A stretch of DNA of 64,000 nucleotides from Mucilaginibacter jinjuensis (GCF_028596025.1 NZ_CP117167.1:1984001-2048000); one strand, 5' to 3'. Positions 35,663 through 45,464 are shown, counted from the first letter of the stretch. Translations and numbers: made by a program. Notes: generated by a model not told the origin, from the letters alone.

Positions 35663-35783
35663 ACTCCGCCCAAAAATCCCGCAAAGATAACATAAAATTC
35701 ATCGTGATAATTTGAAAAAATAAACGACTTTTGCCACCGTTAGCAGTTTAGTAAATACACCAATGTAAAAAGGAGTTACCGGT

Positions 35784-37145
35784 ATGGAAGAAATGGTTGA
35801 GCAAGTAGAAGCGTTGCTGGAGCAAGGTGATGTAAACCAGTTACAGGATTATTTGAATAACCTCAACATATCGGATGTTGAACAGTTGATAGATGAGCTG
35901 CCCGAACACGCAGCCATGTTTCTGGAAACCCTTTCGTTAAACCGTGCGGTTAATGTATTCCGCATCCTGGATTTCCCTACGCAGGAACGCATCATCAAAA
36001 AACTTTCGGGTAAAAAGATCGCCGAGCTGATCAACGAGCTGCCACCCGATGACCGTACCGCATTTTTTGGGGAACTGCATGGCGATACGGTAAAAAGTTT
36101 GATCCTTCACCTGCCGCCTAACGACCGTAAAGAAGCGCTTTCGCTCTTGGGTTATAAAGAAGATAGCGTTGGCCGCTTAATGACGCCCGATTATATTGCC
36201 GTTAGAAAAACCTGGGACGTGCAACGGGTGCTGAACCACATCCGCAGGTTTGGTAAGAATTCGGAGACCATTGATGTTATTTATGTAATTGATGATAACG
36301 GTGTTTTGCTGGATGATATCAGGATCCGCGAGATCTTATTAGTAGTGCCCGAAACCAAGATCATCGACCTGATGGATAGCCGCCTGATTGCGCTGAATGT
36401 GAATGACCCACAGGAGGAAGCGATCAATATATTCAGGATGAATAACCGGGTGGCATTGCCGGTAACCGATAATGATAATATTTTGCTGGGTATTGTTACC
36501 GTTGATGATATCCTTTGGATTGCTAACGAAGAATATACCGAAGACATTCAAAAAATAGGTGGTACTGAAGCCCTCGACGAACCTTACCTCGATATACCCT
36601 TACTTAGATTGGTTAAGAAACGCGTAGGATGGCTCATTATCTTATTCTTAAGCGAAATGCTTACCGCTACTGCCATGGGCTTTTTCGAAGGCGCTATTGA
36701 AAAGGCAGTTGTGCTGGCATTGTTTATTCCGTTGATTATATCGAGCGGTGGTAATAGCGGTTCACAGGCTTCTACGCTGATTATACAGGCCATGGCCCTG
36801 GGTGAAGTTACCGTACGCGACTGGTGGCGCGTAATGCGCCGCGAACTGGTATCTGGCTTAATGCTAGGGGCCACGCTGGGTACCATAGGTTTCTTCCGTA
36901 TCTATATCTGGACGATGTTTAGTAACGTTTACGGTCCGCATTGGATACTGGTTGGATTGACCGTAGGCATTGCGTTAGTGGGTATCGTACTTTGGGGCTC
37001 ATTGGCCGGTTCTATGTTGCCGCTGGCTTTAAAGCGTTTAGGCTTAGACCCTGCAACCTCATCTGCGCCATTTGTAGCCACGTTGGTGGATGTTACCGGG
37101 CTAATCATTTACTTCTCGATAGCAGTTGTAATAATGCGGATATAA
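35784..37145 (+). CDS. mgtE: Magnesium transporter MgtE
   Basis: The 453-aa protein has the helical MgtE N-domain (about 1-130), two CBS domains (about 140-260, with IDVIYVIDDNGVLLDDIRIR and VALPVTDNDNILLGIVTVDD) and five membrane helices at the C-terminus with SSGGNSGSQASTLIIQAMAL, the ion path. It is a Mg2+-gated channel. A Shine-Dalgarno-like AAGGAG lies about 10 bp before the ATG, unusual in this phylum. Confidence 0.96.
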   Translation: MEEMVEQVEALLEQGDVNQLQDYLNNLNISDVEQLIDELPEHAAMFLETLSLNRAVNVFRILDFPTQERIIKKLSGKKIAELINELPPDDRTAFFGELHGDTVKSLILHLPPNDRKEALSLLGYKEDSVGRLMTPDYIAVRKTWDVQRVLNHIRRFGKNSETIDVIYVIDDNGVLLDDIRIREILLVVPETKIIDLMDSRLIALNVNDPQEEAINIFRMNNRVALPVTDNDNILLGIVTVDDILWIANEEYTEDIQKIGGTEALDEPYLDIPLLRLVKKRVGWLIILFLSEMLTATAMGFFEGAIEKAVVLALFIPLIISSGGNSGSQASTLIIQAMALGEVTVRDWWRVMRRELVSGLMLGATLGTIGFFRIYIWTMFSNVYGPHWILVGLTVGIALVGIVLWGSLAGSMLPLALKRLGLDPATSSAPFVATLVDVTGLIIYFSIAVVIMRI

Positions 37146-37204
37146 TCTTGCCCGTTTCCTGCTGTTTTATATCTTTAAGCTTAAACTCTTAAACACAATT
37201 AAAC

Positions 37205-37687
37205 ATGGAAGAAACGGTTATTCACGAAGAAAACCCACACAAGTCAGATCCCCGCGATTTAGTACTAACACCCGAAGCTCAATACTATCTTAATGACGGT
37301 GCCGGCTGGGCTAAATTTTTAGGTATTATGGGATTTATAGGCTGTGGGTTCATCCTTATTATTGCGCTCTCAATGGGAGCCATTCTTGGCATGACTGCAA
37401 GATTATCACCCAACCCTGCAGGCATCCCATCCGGATTAGGAGGTGTGTTCGGCTTTATTTATGCGCTTTTAGCTTTGCTTTATTTCTTTCCGTCCTTATA
37501 CATTTATAAGTTTGGTACAGGTGCAAAAAAAGGGATTCTAATGCGCGAATCTGCCGATATTACTGTCGCAATATCTAAACTTAAATCATTCTTAAAGTTT
37601 TGGGGGGTGCTTATGATCATCGGTCTGGCATTTAGTGTACTGGGGTTCCTTAGTATGCTAACAGCGTTAAGCCATCTTTCGCATTAA
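37205..37687 (+). CDS. DUF5362 family membrane protein
   Basis: The 160-aa product has a polar start, two helices near residues 38-60 and 82-102, and a third at the C-terminus, with YALLALLYFFPSLYIYKFG and LKSFLKFWGVLMIIGLAF. These fit the DUF5362 family of small Bacteroidota membrane proteins of unknown function. It follows mgtE by 59 bp and ends in a shared terminator. Confidence 0.75.
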   Translation: MEETVIHEENPHKSDPRDLVLTPEAQYYLNDGAGWAKFLGIMGFIGCGFILIIALSMGAILGMTARLSPNPAGIPSGLGGVFGFIYALLALLYFFPSLYIYKFGTGAKKGILMRESADITVAISKLKSFLKFWGVLMIIGLAFSVLGFLSMLTALSHLSH

Positions 37688-37705
37688 ACTAAATACTAAC
37701 AACAA

Positions 37706-37738
37706 AAAAGCCCTGCTCGTTTACCGGGCAGGGCTTTT
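37706..37738. terminator. Bidirectional terminator
   Basis: Perfect 11-bp stem AAAAGCCCTGC (37706-37716) with GCAGGGCTTTT (37728-37738) between two convergent genes, with A/T tracts on both sides. Confidence 0.85.
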
Positions 37739-37757
37739 ATATGAGTAGTGATTGTTT

Positions 37758-38084
37758 TTATATTTCGAAAGAGAAATCTTCATCGGCAGTTTTAGCAACT
37801 TCAACATCGCCAAACTCATAACGTTTTTCAACAACTTCCTGGTGAGATTTAATATAGTCGACAGTGGTTTTAAGGCCTTCCGCAAATTTTTCAAAATCTT
37901 CTTTGTATAAAAAAATCTTGTGTTTAACAAAAACGCCATCTTCGAGGCGCTTTTTACTTTCAGTTACGGTAATATAGTAATCGTTAGATCGTGTTGCCTT
38001 AACATCAAAAAAATAAGTTCGTTTACCCGCCCTTACCTTTTTTGAGAAAACCTCTTCCCGCTCTCTATTGTCAAAATCTCCCAT
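37758..38084 (-). CDS. DUF3276 PUR-alpha-like nucleic-acid-binding protein
   Basis: The 108-aa protein reads like the Bacteroidota PUR family: VFSKKVRAGKRTYFFDVKAT, NDYYITVTESKK and HKIFLYKEDFEKFAEGL, with an acidic tail. Such single PUR repeats bind single-stranded RNA or DNA; the cellular role is not established. Confidence 0.88.
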   Translation of the reverse strand: MGDFDNREREEVFSKKVRAGKRTYFFDVKATRSNDYYITVTESKKRLEDGVFVKHKIFLYKEDFEKFAEGLKTTVDYIKSHQEVVEKRYEFGDVEVAKTADEDFSFEI

Positions 38085-38351
38085 GTTTTAAAGTGTTGTT
38101 ATTAGTTTGATTGGCATAAATATAAATAAATTTTCAAACTGCAAGTAATATTTAAAATATTGTTGAAGATTTTTAAAACAATTTCAAAAAACTAAATTCA
38201 CGAATTGCTTCTTGGGCATCCGTAAAGGTTTATTTAATTAATATTTAAGTAAAGCGCTTAAGTTATATTGCAAGTATTATTTGATATTATTTGAATGTGT
38301 AACAGTAAAAACGACAGTTAATAATAAATAGATTTTTAATCAAAACTAAAT

Positions 38352-38564
38352 ATGGCAACAGGTAAAGTAAAATGGTTTAACAATGCTAAAGGCTTTGGCT
38401 TTATTACCCCGCACGATGGCAGCGAAGATGTTTATGCACATCATTCACAAATCAGGATTCCGGGAGTTAAGGTATTGAAAGAAAGGCAGGAGGTATCTTA
38501 CGATCTTATTACTACAGCCAAAGGCAAAGAGGCTGCCAATATTACGGTTGTTATCCTGGCGTAA
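38352..38564 (+). CDS. Cold shock protein (CspA family)
   Basis: The 70-aa protein is one cold-shock domain: GKVKWFNNAKGFGFITPHDG holds RNP1, and VYAHHSQI is in RNP2 position with VFVH changed to VYAH. Its 267-bp upstream region is long, as is typical for csp leaders, with an AAGCGCTT dyad near 38254. The stop abuts the stop of the convergent nitrilase gene with no gap. Confidence 0.95.
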   Translation: MATGKVKWFNNAKGFGFITPHDGSEDVYAHHSQIRIPGVKVLKERQEVSYDLITTAKGKEAANITVVILA

Positions 38565-39512
38565 TTATTGGGTTGACGAACTATCAACTTTTATGGTTTC
38601 GGGCTGCTTGTTTACGCTGTAATTAAATACATCGGGGCGGGCATAGTGGCCAACGCAATCAAAGTCGAGCTTGCTTTTGGCTAATACTTCGAAATCCAGT
38701 TCGGCAGTTAATAAGCCTTCCTCATTCCACAATGGCCCGGCTAAAACTTCGCCCATGGGAGAAATAATTACACTGCCACCTGCGCTCATCATCTCGGGCT
38801 CGTTGGCTAATTCGGCCTGGTAGCGTTCGGGATAGTCGGATTTTTTAACAATCTGGTTGCAAGCCAATACAAAACAGCGGCCTTCCAGAGCGATGTGTTG
38901 CATGGTAGCCTGCCAGGCCGGGCGGGCATCGGCAGTAGGTGCAAGGTAAATCTCCACACCTTTACTGTACATGCTCATTCGGGCCAACGGCATATAGTTT
39001 TCCCAGCAGATGAGGCCACCAATGATACCCAGGTCAGTATCCAATGTGGTGAGTGTTGTGCCATCGCTTTCGCCCCATATAAAGCGTTCTAAACCGGTTG
39101 GTTTTAATTTGCGGTGTTTGCCTAATAAGGCACCGTTTTTACCGAAATACAACAGGCTGCAATGTAATGAGCCGCCAATTTTCTCTTTCTCGGTAACACC
39201 AAGTGCCACCATCAGGTCAGCTTTTTTTACGGCTTCGCTAATGGTCTTTAAATGATCTGAAGTTACATCGAGGCTATTGTTCCAGTAATCCAGCCATACT
39301 TCGCGGCCATGGTCGGTACGTTTGCCAATTACGGCGTCGAAGCTTAGTCCGCGTGGGTAGCAGGGGATAAATGATTCGGGGAAAAGTAAAAGTTCGCAGC
39401 CAGCCTGTGCGCCTTTTTCAATCCAATCGCAAACAATGTCAATCGTTTTGTCGATATCAAACAGGGCAGGGGTGGCTTGTACTACGCCAACTTTTACTTT
39501 TTTCAGTTCCAT
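38565..39512 (-). CDS. Nitrilase / carbon-nitrogen hydrolase
   Basis: The 315-aa protein has the catalytic triad of the nitrilase branch: Glu in LLLFPESFIPCYPRG, Lys in HRKLKPTGLERF and Cys in GLICWENYMPLARM. The pattern suits aromatic or arylaceto-nitrilases, but substrate cannot be fixed. Its start codon directly touches the stop of the ABC exporter gene (39513), so they are co-transcribed. Confidence 0.9.
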   Translation of the reverse strand: MELKKVKVGVVQATPALFDIDKTIDIVCDWIEKGAQAGCELLLFPESFIPCYPRGLSFDAVIGKRTDHGREVWLDYWNNSLDVTSDHLKTISEAVKKADLMVALGVTEKEKIGGSLHCSLLYFGKNGALLGKHRKLKPTGLERFIWGESDGTTLTTLDTDLGIIGGLICWENYMPLARMSMYSKGVEIYLAPTADARPAWQATMQHIALEGRCFVLACNQIVKKSDYPERYQAELANEPEMMSAGGSVIISPMGEVLAGPLWNEEGLLTAELDFEVLAKSKLDFDCVGHYARPDVFNYSVNKQPETIKVDSSSTQ

Positions 39513-41297
39513 TTAAGCGTTCTCCTGTTCTTCTAAAAGTTGTTTTTCGTACAGGTCGAAGTAAGCTCCACGTTGCTCCATCAAAAAGTCGTGGGTACCA
39601 CGCTCAATAATTTCACCCTGGTCCATCACTAATATCTGGTCAGCATTTTTAATGGTCGATATTCGGTGGGCTATAATAATGCTGGTTTTGCCATTCATAA
39701 TCTGCCCCATGTTGTTCAATATTTCTTCTTCGGTACGGGTGTCAACGGCAGAGAGGCAATCGTCAAAAATCAAAATCTGCGGCTGCTTAAAAATAGCACG
39801 GGCGATAGATACACGCTGCTTTTGTCCGCCAGATAGGGTAATGCCCCGTTCGCCAATCATGGTATCGAAGCCTTCCTCAAACTCAATAATATTATTGTAA
39901 ACCGCTGCATCTTTTGCCGCCTGCTCAACACGCGGCTGGTCCATCACATCGGCACTAAAAGCAATGTTACGGCCAATGGTGTCTGAGAAGAGGAAAACTT
40001 CCTGCGGCACAAATCCAACCTGCGAACGGTAATTCTCCAGGTCGATCTGATTAACTGCTTTATCGTCGATAATAATATGGCCTTTATCAACATCATACAT
40101 CCGCATAATTAAATTGGCAATGGTTGATTTACCTGAACCGGTACGGCCAATAATCGCCACCATTTCGCCCGGGTTGGCGGTGAATGAAATTGACTTTAAC
40201 GCTTGTATGCCAGTCTCCGGGTAAGTGAAGGATACATTATCAAACACAATTTGCCCGCTTATATGGTGTGGTGGACCGGTAGAAATAATGTCTGATTTTT
40301 CATGCAGAAACTCATTGATGCGCTTTTGCGAAGCTGCCGCACGCTGTATTAACGAAGTAACCCAACCCAGTGCAATAACCGGGAAGGTAAGCTGATTGAG
40401 GTACACAATAAACTCGGCGATGTTGCCGGGGGTAACTGTACCCTTCATTACCTCAACACCGCCCACATAAATAATAATGATATTACTGATACCGATAAGC
40501 AACAACATGAGCGGGTAAAACAAAGCCTGAACCTTTACCAAGGCCATAGAATGTGTTTTATAACTGTTACTCTCGGCGGTAAAGCTATCGCGGATAAAAT
40601 CCTCCCGAACGTATGATTTAATTACCCTGATGCCCGAAAATGTGACCTGCACAAAGCTGGATAGCGCTGATAAGCGCTCCTGGATCTTCTCGCTCCGGAA
40701 GTTAATGATGTTGTTTACATAGTAAATTACGAATATCAATATAGGCAGCGGCAATACAGAAAATAACGTTAGTCGCAAATTAACGGTAAGCATCATGCCC
40801 ACGGTTAATACAAAAACCGCTAGTGTATTGGCGGTATACATAATGCCCGGACCAAGGTACATCCGCACCCGGCTTACATCTTCAGTGGCGCGGTTCATTA
40901 AATCGCCGGTGCTGTGGCGGCGGTAAAAAGCTAAAGAAAGCGCCTGGTAATGTTGGTAGATCAGGTTTTTAAGATCATACTCAATATGCCTCGACATCAG
41001 GATCAATGTCTGCCGCATAAAAAACAGAAACATACCCCGCAATAAGGCCAGTACCAATACCAGTACACCAAACAAGAGCAGGCTGGAGCCGAAGATGTCG
41101 TAAATCACATCCTGCTTACCAAAGCCAGAGTACAGACGGTATATGGCAATATTTTCGGTAACCAAATCAAAGGCCACACGGATAACCTGCGCAGGCAGCA
41201 CACCAAAAACGTTGGATATAATTACAAACAAAATACCCGGCACAAAGTACCAGCGGTATTTGATAAAGAATTTATTGAGGTAGAAGAGATCTTTCAT
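39513..41297 (-). CDS. ABC exporter, fused permease-ATPase (MsbA/multidrug type)
   Basis: The 594-aa half-transporter has six N-terminal helices and an ATPase domain with Walker A (IIGRTGSGKSTIAN), signature LSGGQKQRVS, Walker B (ILIFDDCLSAVDTRTEEE) and the IAHRISTIK H-loop. It forms dimers that export lipids or hydrophobic compounds. The second gene of the transcript is the nitrilase. Confidence 0.94.
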   Translation of the reverse strand: MKDLFYLNKFFIKYRWYFVPGILFVIISNVFGVLPAQVIRVAFDLVTENIAIYRLYSGFGKQDVIYDIFGSSLLLFGVLVLVLALLRGMFLFFMRQTLILMSRHIEYDLKNLIYQHYQALSLAFYRRHSTGDLMNRATEDVSRVRMYLGPGIMYTANTLAVFVLTVGMMLTVNLRLTLFSVLPLPILIFVIYYVNNIINFRSEKIQERLSALSSFVQVTFSGIRVIKSYVREDFIRDSFTAESNSYKTHSMALVKVQALFYPLMLLLIGISNIIIIYVGGVEVMKGTVTPGNIAEFIVYLNQLTFPVIALGWVTSLIQRAAASQKRINEFLHEKSDIISTGPPHHISGQIVFDNVSFTYPETGIQALKSISFTANPGEMVAIIGRTGSGKSTIANLIMRMYDVDKGHIIIDDKAVNQIDLENYRSQVGFVPQEVFLFSDTIGRNIAFSADVMDQPRVEQAAKDAAVYNNIIEFEEGFDTMIGERGITLSGGQKQRVSIARAIFKQPQILIFDDCLSAVDTRTEEEILNNMGQIMNGKTSIIIAHRISTIKNADQILVMDQGEIIERGTHDFLMEQRGAYFDLYEKQLLEEQENA

Positions 41298-41514
41298 TTA
41301 TTAGTCCGTAAGTCGGGGAAGTCCGTAAGTCCGAAAGCAGGAGATCACCCGAAAGCCAAAGGTACATGATTAGTAAGAAGTCCGAAAGTCTGTGAGTCGG
41401 AAAGTCCGAAAAATGGATTTACTTAGCTATAAAATACGGTGGCCATAGTTCATTAGGCTACTTCATGGATATTTCTTCCCGACTTCCGGACTTTCCGACT
41501 TCCGGACTAATAAG
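41298..41514. repeat. Intergenic mirrored-arm element C (AGTCCG words)
   Basis: A left arm of AGTCCGTA/AGTCGGGGAA words at 41298-41337 is nearly perfectly complementary to the right arm at 41475-41514. A further set of AGTCCGAAAGTC words sits at 41378-41410. The space between the divergent ABC and leucine dehydrogenase genes consists mostly of this element. A lone left-type arm recurs at 50439-50476. Confidence 0.7.
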
Positions 41515-41545
41515 TTTGCTGCAATGAAAAAAACCGCTACTTTTG
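41515..41545 (+). promoter_or_regulatory. Bacteroidota-type promoter of the leucine dehydrogenase gene
   Basis: TTTG (41515-41518) lies 19 bp before TACTTTTG (41538-41545), an exact match to the TTTG-N19-TAnnTTTG consensus. Transcription should start near 41552, about 20 nt before the ATG at 41573. Confidence 0.8.
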
Positions 41546-41572
41546 CAAAGAACTTATTCACCACCGAACGCA

Positions 41573-42661
41573 ATGTTATCTACGGATGCTACTCCTAATA
41601 CCCTGTTTGACCTTCTGAATGAGTTCGGTCATCAAAAGGTTGTTTTTTGCAATGATCCCGATACCGGCCTAAAAGCCATTATCGCCATACACAATACCAC
41701 GCTTGGCCCTGCTTTGGGCGGCACGCGTATGTGGGCATACAAAACAGAAAACGATGCTTTGAAGGATGTTTTGCGCCTTTCTAAAGCACATACCTACAAG
41801 GCAGCTATTTCTGGTTTAAACATTGGGGGCGGCTGTGCAGTAATTATCGGCGACCCACGTAAAGATAAATCAGAAGCTTTAATGCGCAGGTTTGGGCGCT
41901 TTATTACCAACCTTAACGGTGAGTTTATCACTGCCGAAGATATGGGCACCAACCCTAAGGATATGGAATATATCCGTATGGAAACCAAGCATGTTACCGG
42001 TTTGCCGGAAAGTATGGGCGGTAGCGGCGATCCAACTCCTATAGCAGCTAAAGGTGTGTTTATGGGGATTAAAGCTTCGGTTAAAGAGCTTTATGGTAAC
42101 GATTCGCTGGCAGGCCGTTCTGTAATAGTGCAGGGGATAGGCCACGTGGGCGAAAACCTGGTAAAACTGCTTCGCGAGGAGAATACAAAGGTTTACATCA
42201 GCGATATTAACGAGGAGCGCGTAATACAGATAGCTAAAAAATACGGTGCACAGGCAGTAGCCAACCACAGTATTTTTGATTTAAGCGCTGATATTTATGC
42301 ACCATGCGCACTGGGTGGTACGGTTAATACCAGTACCATTGCCAAGTTGAAGTGTGCTATCATAGCAGGTTCGGCAAATAATCAGCTCGAGGATGAAACC
42401 ATTCACGGCAATATGTTGTTGGAGAAGGGCATTTTGTACGCGCCGGATTATGTGATTAACGCAGGTGGCTTAATGAACTGCTATTCGGAACTGATGGGTT
42501 TCAGCAAACAACGCACGCTGCAGCTTACCGAAAACATTTACGAGGCTACGCGCAACATATTAAAACTATCGAAAGCCGAAAGCATAAGCACTATTGAAGC
42601 TGCCAACAAAATAGCCGAAAAGCGCATAACTGATATTAGAAAAATCAAATCGTCATATTAA
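41573..42661 (+). CDS. Leucine dehydrogenase (Glu/Leu/Phe/Val dehydrogenase family)
   Basis: ATG 41573 (362 aa) is chosen because the promoter -7 box covers the upstream TTG at 41543. The substrate site is ALGGTRMWAY with the catalytic Lys in RLSKAHTYKAAISGLNIGGG, and the NAD site is VIVQGIGHVGENLVKLL. Size and motifs fit leucine/valine dehydrogenases, which deaminate branched-chain amino acids. It has its own promoter and stands before nusB. Confidence 0.92.
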   Translation: MLSTDATPNTLFDLLNEFGHQKVVFCNDPDTGLKAIIAIHNTTLGPALGGTRMWAYKTENDALKDVLRLSKAHTYKAAISGLNIGGGCAVIIGDPRKDKSEALMRRFGRFITNLNGEFITAEDMGTNPKDMEYIRMETKHVTGLPESMGGSGDPTPIAAKGVFMGIKASVKELYGNDSLAGRSVIVQGIGHVGENLVKLLREENTKVYISDINEERVIQIAKKYGAQAVANHSIFDLSADIYAPCALGGTVNTSTIAKLKCAIIAGSANNQLEDETIHGNMLLEKGILYAPDYVINAGGLMNCYSELMGFSKQRTLQLTENIYEATRNILKLSKAESISTIEAANKIAEKRITDIRKIKSSY

Positions 42662-42699
42662 ATACAAAACCGGGCTTTGCCCAAAATCGTTCTTATTAA

Positions 42700-43647
42700 A
42701 TGTTAAACAGAAGGCACCTTAGGGTAAAAGTATTACAGGCATTATATGCCTACTACCAAACAGACAAAGCAGACCTCAAGCTTCACGAAAAGGGTTTGTT
42801 ACAGAGTATTGATAAAGTTTACGAGATGTACATCTGGATGCTATCGCTTATTGCCGAAGTGGCAAACCATGCGATAACAGATGCAGAAGAACGCGCTAAT
42901 AAATACCTGCCCACGGCAGAAGATCTGAAACCAAATCTTAAAATTACCGAAAACCGTTTCCTTACTTCGCTGGCGCAAAACGGCGATTATATGGCCGGTG
43001 TAAAACGCTATAAAGTATCATGGGATTTTGATCCCGAGCTTTCTAAAGCTTTATTTACCATCCTTAAAAACTCGCCTGAGTATGCCGAGTATTTAGAATT
43101 TAAGGACGATACCATCCAGACAGATAAAGACATTATCAAGTTCATCTTCAAAAAGGTGATCCTGAAATCATCTCTGGCCGAGCAGGTATTTGAAGATAAA
43201 TTTATTGTTTGGCCGGTTGACAGGGACGTATTGCAGGCCCTTATCGCCAAAACCTTCAAAAACTTCTCGTACGATGAGCCTTCTAAAAACCGTTTGGCAG
43301 AAGTTACCGGTAACTGGGAAGAAGACCGCGATTTTATTGTGAACCTGTTTGAGCAAACCATCCGTCACAACGATCAGTACCAGGAGCTGATTGGCGCTAA
43401 AACCCAAAATTGGGAGCCGGAGCGTATTGCTATGATGGATACGCTTTTAATGAAGATGGCCATTGCCGAATTTATTAACTTTGCTTCTGTACCGGTTAAG
43501 GTAACCATAAACGAGTACCTGGAGATAGCCAAGGAGTTTAGCACGCCAAAAAGTAATTCGTTTATAAACGGTATATTGGACAAGATTTTATTTGAACTTA
43601 AAGCCGAAAACAAGATCCGTAAAACCGGAAGAGGATTAATTGAATAA
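42700..43647 (+). CDS. nusB: Transcription antitermination protein NusB (long form)
   Basis: The 315-aa product starts MLNRRHLRVKVLQALYAYYQ, as in Bacteroidota NusB, and has the NusB fold in the C-terminal half (KNFSYDE, MDTLLMKMAIAEFINFASVPVKVTINEYLEIAKEFS, cited in part, then SNSFINGILDKI). It is about twice the E. coli length because of an N-terminal helical extension. It heads the run nusB-DUF1573-yajC. Confidence 0.93.
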   Translation: MLNRRHLRVKVLQALYAYYQTDKADLKLHEKGLLQSIDKVYEMYIWMLSLIAEVANHAITDAEERANKYLPTAEDLKPNLKITENRFLTSLAQNGDYMAGVKRYKVSWDFDPELSKALFTILKNSPEYAEYLEFKDDTIQTDKDIIKFIFKKVILKSSLAEQVFEDKFIVWPVDRDVLQALIAKTFKNFSYDEPSKNRLAEVTGNWEEDRDFIVNLFEQTIRHNDQYQELIGAKTQNWEPERIAMMDTLLMKMAIAEFINFASVPVKVTINEYLEIAKEFSTPKSNSFINGILDKILFELKAENKIRKTGRGLIE

Positions 43648-43654
43648 TAAGAAA

Positions 43655-44101
43655 ATGAAAAAAGTTTTTTTAGGCCTGATAGCAATTGCCGTATTGGCAT
43701 CATGCAATTCAGCTAATTCAAACAATAAGTCTGCTGACAGCACAGCAGCTAAAACTGCAAACGTACCTGCGGGGGATTTACCAGTTATGAAGTTTGAGCG
43801 TGATACCCACGACTTTGGCAAAATTAAAGGGGGCGACCTGGTACATTACGACTTTAAATTTACCAACACCGGTAAATCGCCGTTAATTATTACCAATGCA
43901 ACTGCAACATGCGGTTGTACCAAACCAGAGTTCCCTAAAACACCTGTTGCACCCGGTGCATCGGATGTAATTAAGGTAACCTTTAACAGCACCGGTAAAA
44001 TGGGTTTACAGGATAAACAAATTACTGTTACAGCCAACACTAATCCAACCGAAACCAGGGTACACCTGGTAGGTGAAGTTACCAATCCATCAAGTAATTA
44101 A
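43655..44101 (+). CDS. DUF1573 lipoprotein
   Basis: ATG 43655 (148 aa) begins a lipoprotein signal with Cys17 (AIAVLASCNS); the TTG at 43640 is less likely. The domain has MKFERDTHDFGKIKGGD and ATATCGCTKPEFPKTPVAPG, the DUF1573 hallmark with paired Cys. The fold resembles an MSP/Ig-like domain. It starts 7 bp after nusB and precedes yajC by 8 bp. Confidence 0.92.
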   Translation: MKKVFLGLIAIAVLASCNSANSNNKSADSTAAKTANVPAGDLPVMKFERDTHDFGKIKGGDLVHYDFKFTNTGKSPLIITNATATCGCTKPEFPKTPVAPGASDVIKVTFNSTGKMGLQDKQITVTANTNPTETRVHLVGEVTNPSSN

Positions 44102-44109
44102 TTTATAAA

Positions 44110-44439
44110 ATGATAGCAACAATTCTATTACAAGCTGCAGGCGGTGGTTTAGGTAGCATGGGTTCACTGATCCCAATGGTACTGATCATCGTGGTATTCT
44201 ATTTCTTTATGATCCGCCCGCAGATGAAAAAGCAAAAAGATCAAAAAAAATATGTTGACGAGCTGAAAAAAGGCGACAAGGTAATTACTACAGCCGGTAT
44301 ACACGGTAAAATTGCCGAAATTGGCGATACAACCTTTACAATTGAAGTTGACAACGGTGTTAAAATACGTTTCGATAAATCATCTATATCATTAGATGCA
44401 TCAAAAGCGTTAAATACAACATCGGTAGTAAAAGCATAA
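44110..44439 (+). CDS. yajC: Preprotein translocase subunit YajC
   Basis: The 109-aa protein has one membrane helix (about residues 15-37, LIPMVLIIVVFYFFMIRPQM) and the cytoplasmic KGDKVITTAGIHGKIAEIGD domain. YajC binds SecDF. Its partner secDF is in the same window at 56866-59835. Confidence 0.95.
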   Translation: MIATILLQAAGGGLGSMGSLIPMVLIIVVFYFFMIRPQMKKQKDQKKYVDELKKGDKVITTAGIHGKIAEIGDTTFTIEVDNGVKIRFDKSSISLDASKALNTTSVVKA

Positions 44440-44460
44440 TTAAAAGCTTTTTTATATAAG

Positions 44461-44492
44461 ATGCCGTTCAGTTGTAAATAATTGAGCGGCAT
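44461..44492 (+). terminator. Terminator after yajC
   Basis: Stem ATGCCGTTCA (44461-44470) with TGAGCGGCAT (44483-44492), one G-T pair, followed by TTTTAATTT. It separates the nusB-yajC group from ybbR. Confidence 0.65.
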
Positions 44493-44516
44493 TTTAATTT
44501 AGATAATCATCATCCA

Positions 44517-45464
44517 ATGGCAATTGTAAAACTATCAGCATCAGAGCGCAGGCGCCTTACGGCGTTTATAACCTGCCTGGTGCTTGCTGCTGCCGCCTGG
44601 ATGTTAACCACCTTAAACCGTAATTATAGTTACAAGGTTAAACGCTTGCTGGTTTATAACAATATGCCGCAGCGCAGGGCTTTCAGGGCATTACAATCAG
44701 ATACGGTTGATGCCATTGTAGAGGGCAGCGGCTGGGAGATGGTTTTCTCGAAATTTAAGCCGGTTGATAAGCGCGTTAATATCGATCTGCATTCGCTGGA
44801 AAGTAAGAGTTTCATAGCCTTAAACGACCAGTTAGAGCACATTAACGAACGAAAAGAGCCTGAGCAAAAGATCATCAGCTTTGATCCCGACACGCTGTAT
44901 TTTGATTTTACAAACCGCAGTACTAAAAAGGTACCGGTTAAGCTGTTATCCAATATTGTTTATCAGCCGCAGTTTGCCAATTCGGGCAATATTGTTATTT
45001 CGCCTGCCTACGTAACCCTTAGCGGCCCCAGTAATGTAATTGACAAGATAACCAGTTGGAATACAGATTCGCTGAACCTGCAAGATGTTGATGAAACGGT
45101 AAGTACCCGGGTTGATTTAAAATCTGTACATGAAGCCAACCTCACCGTTTATCCCAAAACGGTACAGGTACGTATCCCGGTTGATGAGTACACCGAGAAA
45201 ACGCTCGATATTCCAGTAAAGCTTATCGGTAATGTGCATTACTATGATGTAAAGGTGTTTCCGCAAAAGGTGAAGGTTACCTTTACCACATCGTTAACCA
45301 AATACCATGAGTTGGATGAGGATTTCTTTGACGCCACAGCCGATCTTAGCCTCTGGAGCGATCGCAACTACAGTATTTTGCCTGTTGCGCTTAAACGCAT
45401 CCCGCCGTATTGTAAAATAGTGAAGATAGAGCCGCAGAACGTTGATTTTATTGTGAAAAAGTAA
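44517..45464 (+). CDS. YbbR-domain protein (CdaR-like)
   Basis: The 315-aa protein has one N-terminal membrane helix (FITCLVLAAAAWMLTTLN) and beta-rich YbbR-like repeats with VPVKLLSNI and TLDIPVKLIGNV. In Firmicutes the related CdaR regulates the diadenylate cyclase; no dac gene is here. Its stop overlaps the coaE ATG by one base. Confidence 0.82.
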   Translation: MAIVKLSASERRRLTAFITCLVLAAAAWMLTTLNRNYSYKVKRLLVYNNMPQRRAFRALQSDTVDAIVEGSGWEMVFSKFKPVDKRVNIDLHSLESKSFIALNDQLEHINERKEPEQKIISFDPDTLYFDFTNRSTKKVPVKLLSNIVYQPQFANSGNIVISPAYVTLSGPSNVIDKITSWNTDSLNLQDVDETVSTRVDLKSVHEANLTVYPKTVQVRIPVDEYTEKTLDIPVKLIGNVHYYDVKVFPQKVKVTFTTSLTKYHELDEDFFDATADLSLWSDRNYSILPVALKRIPPYCKIVKIEPQNVDFIVKK

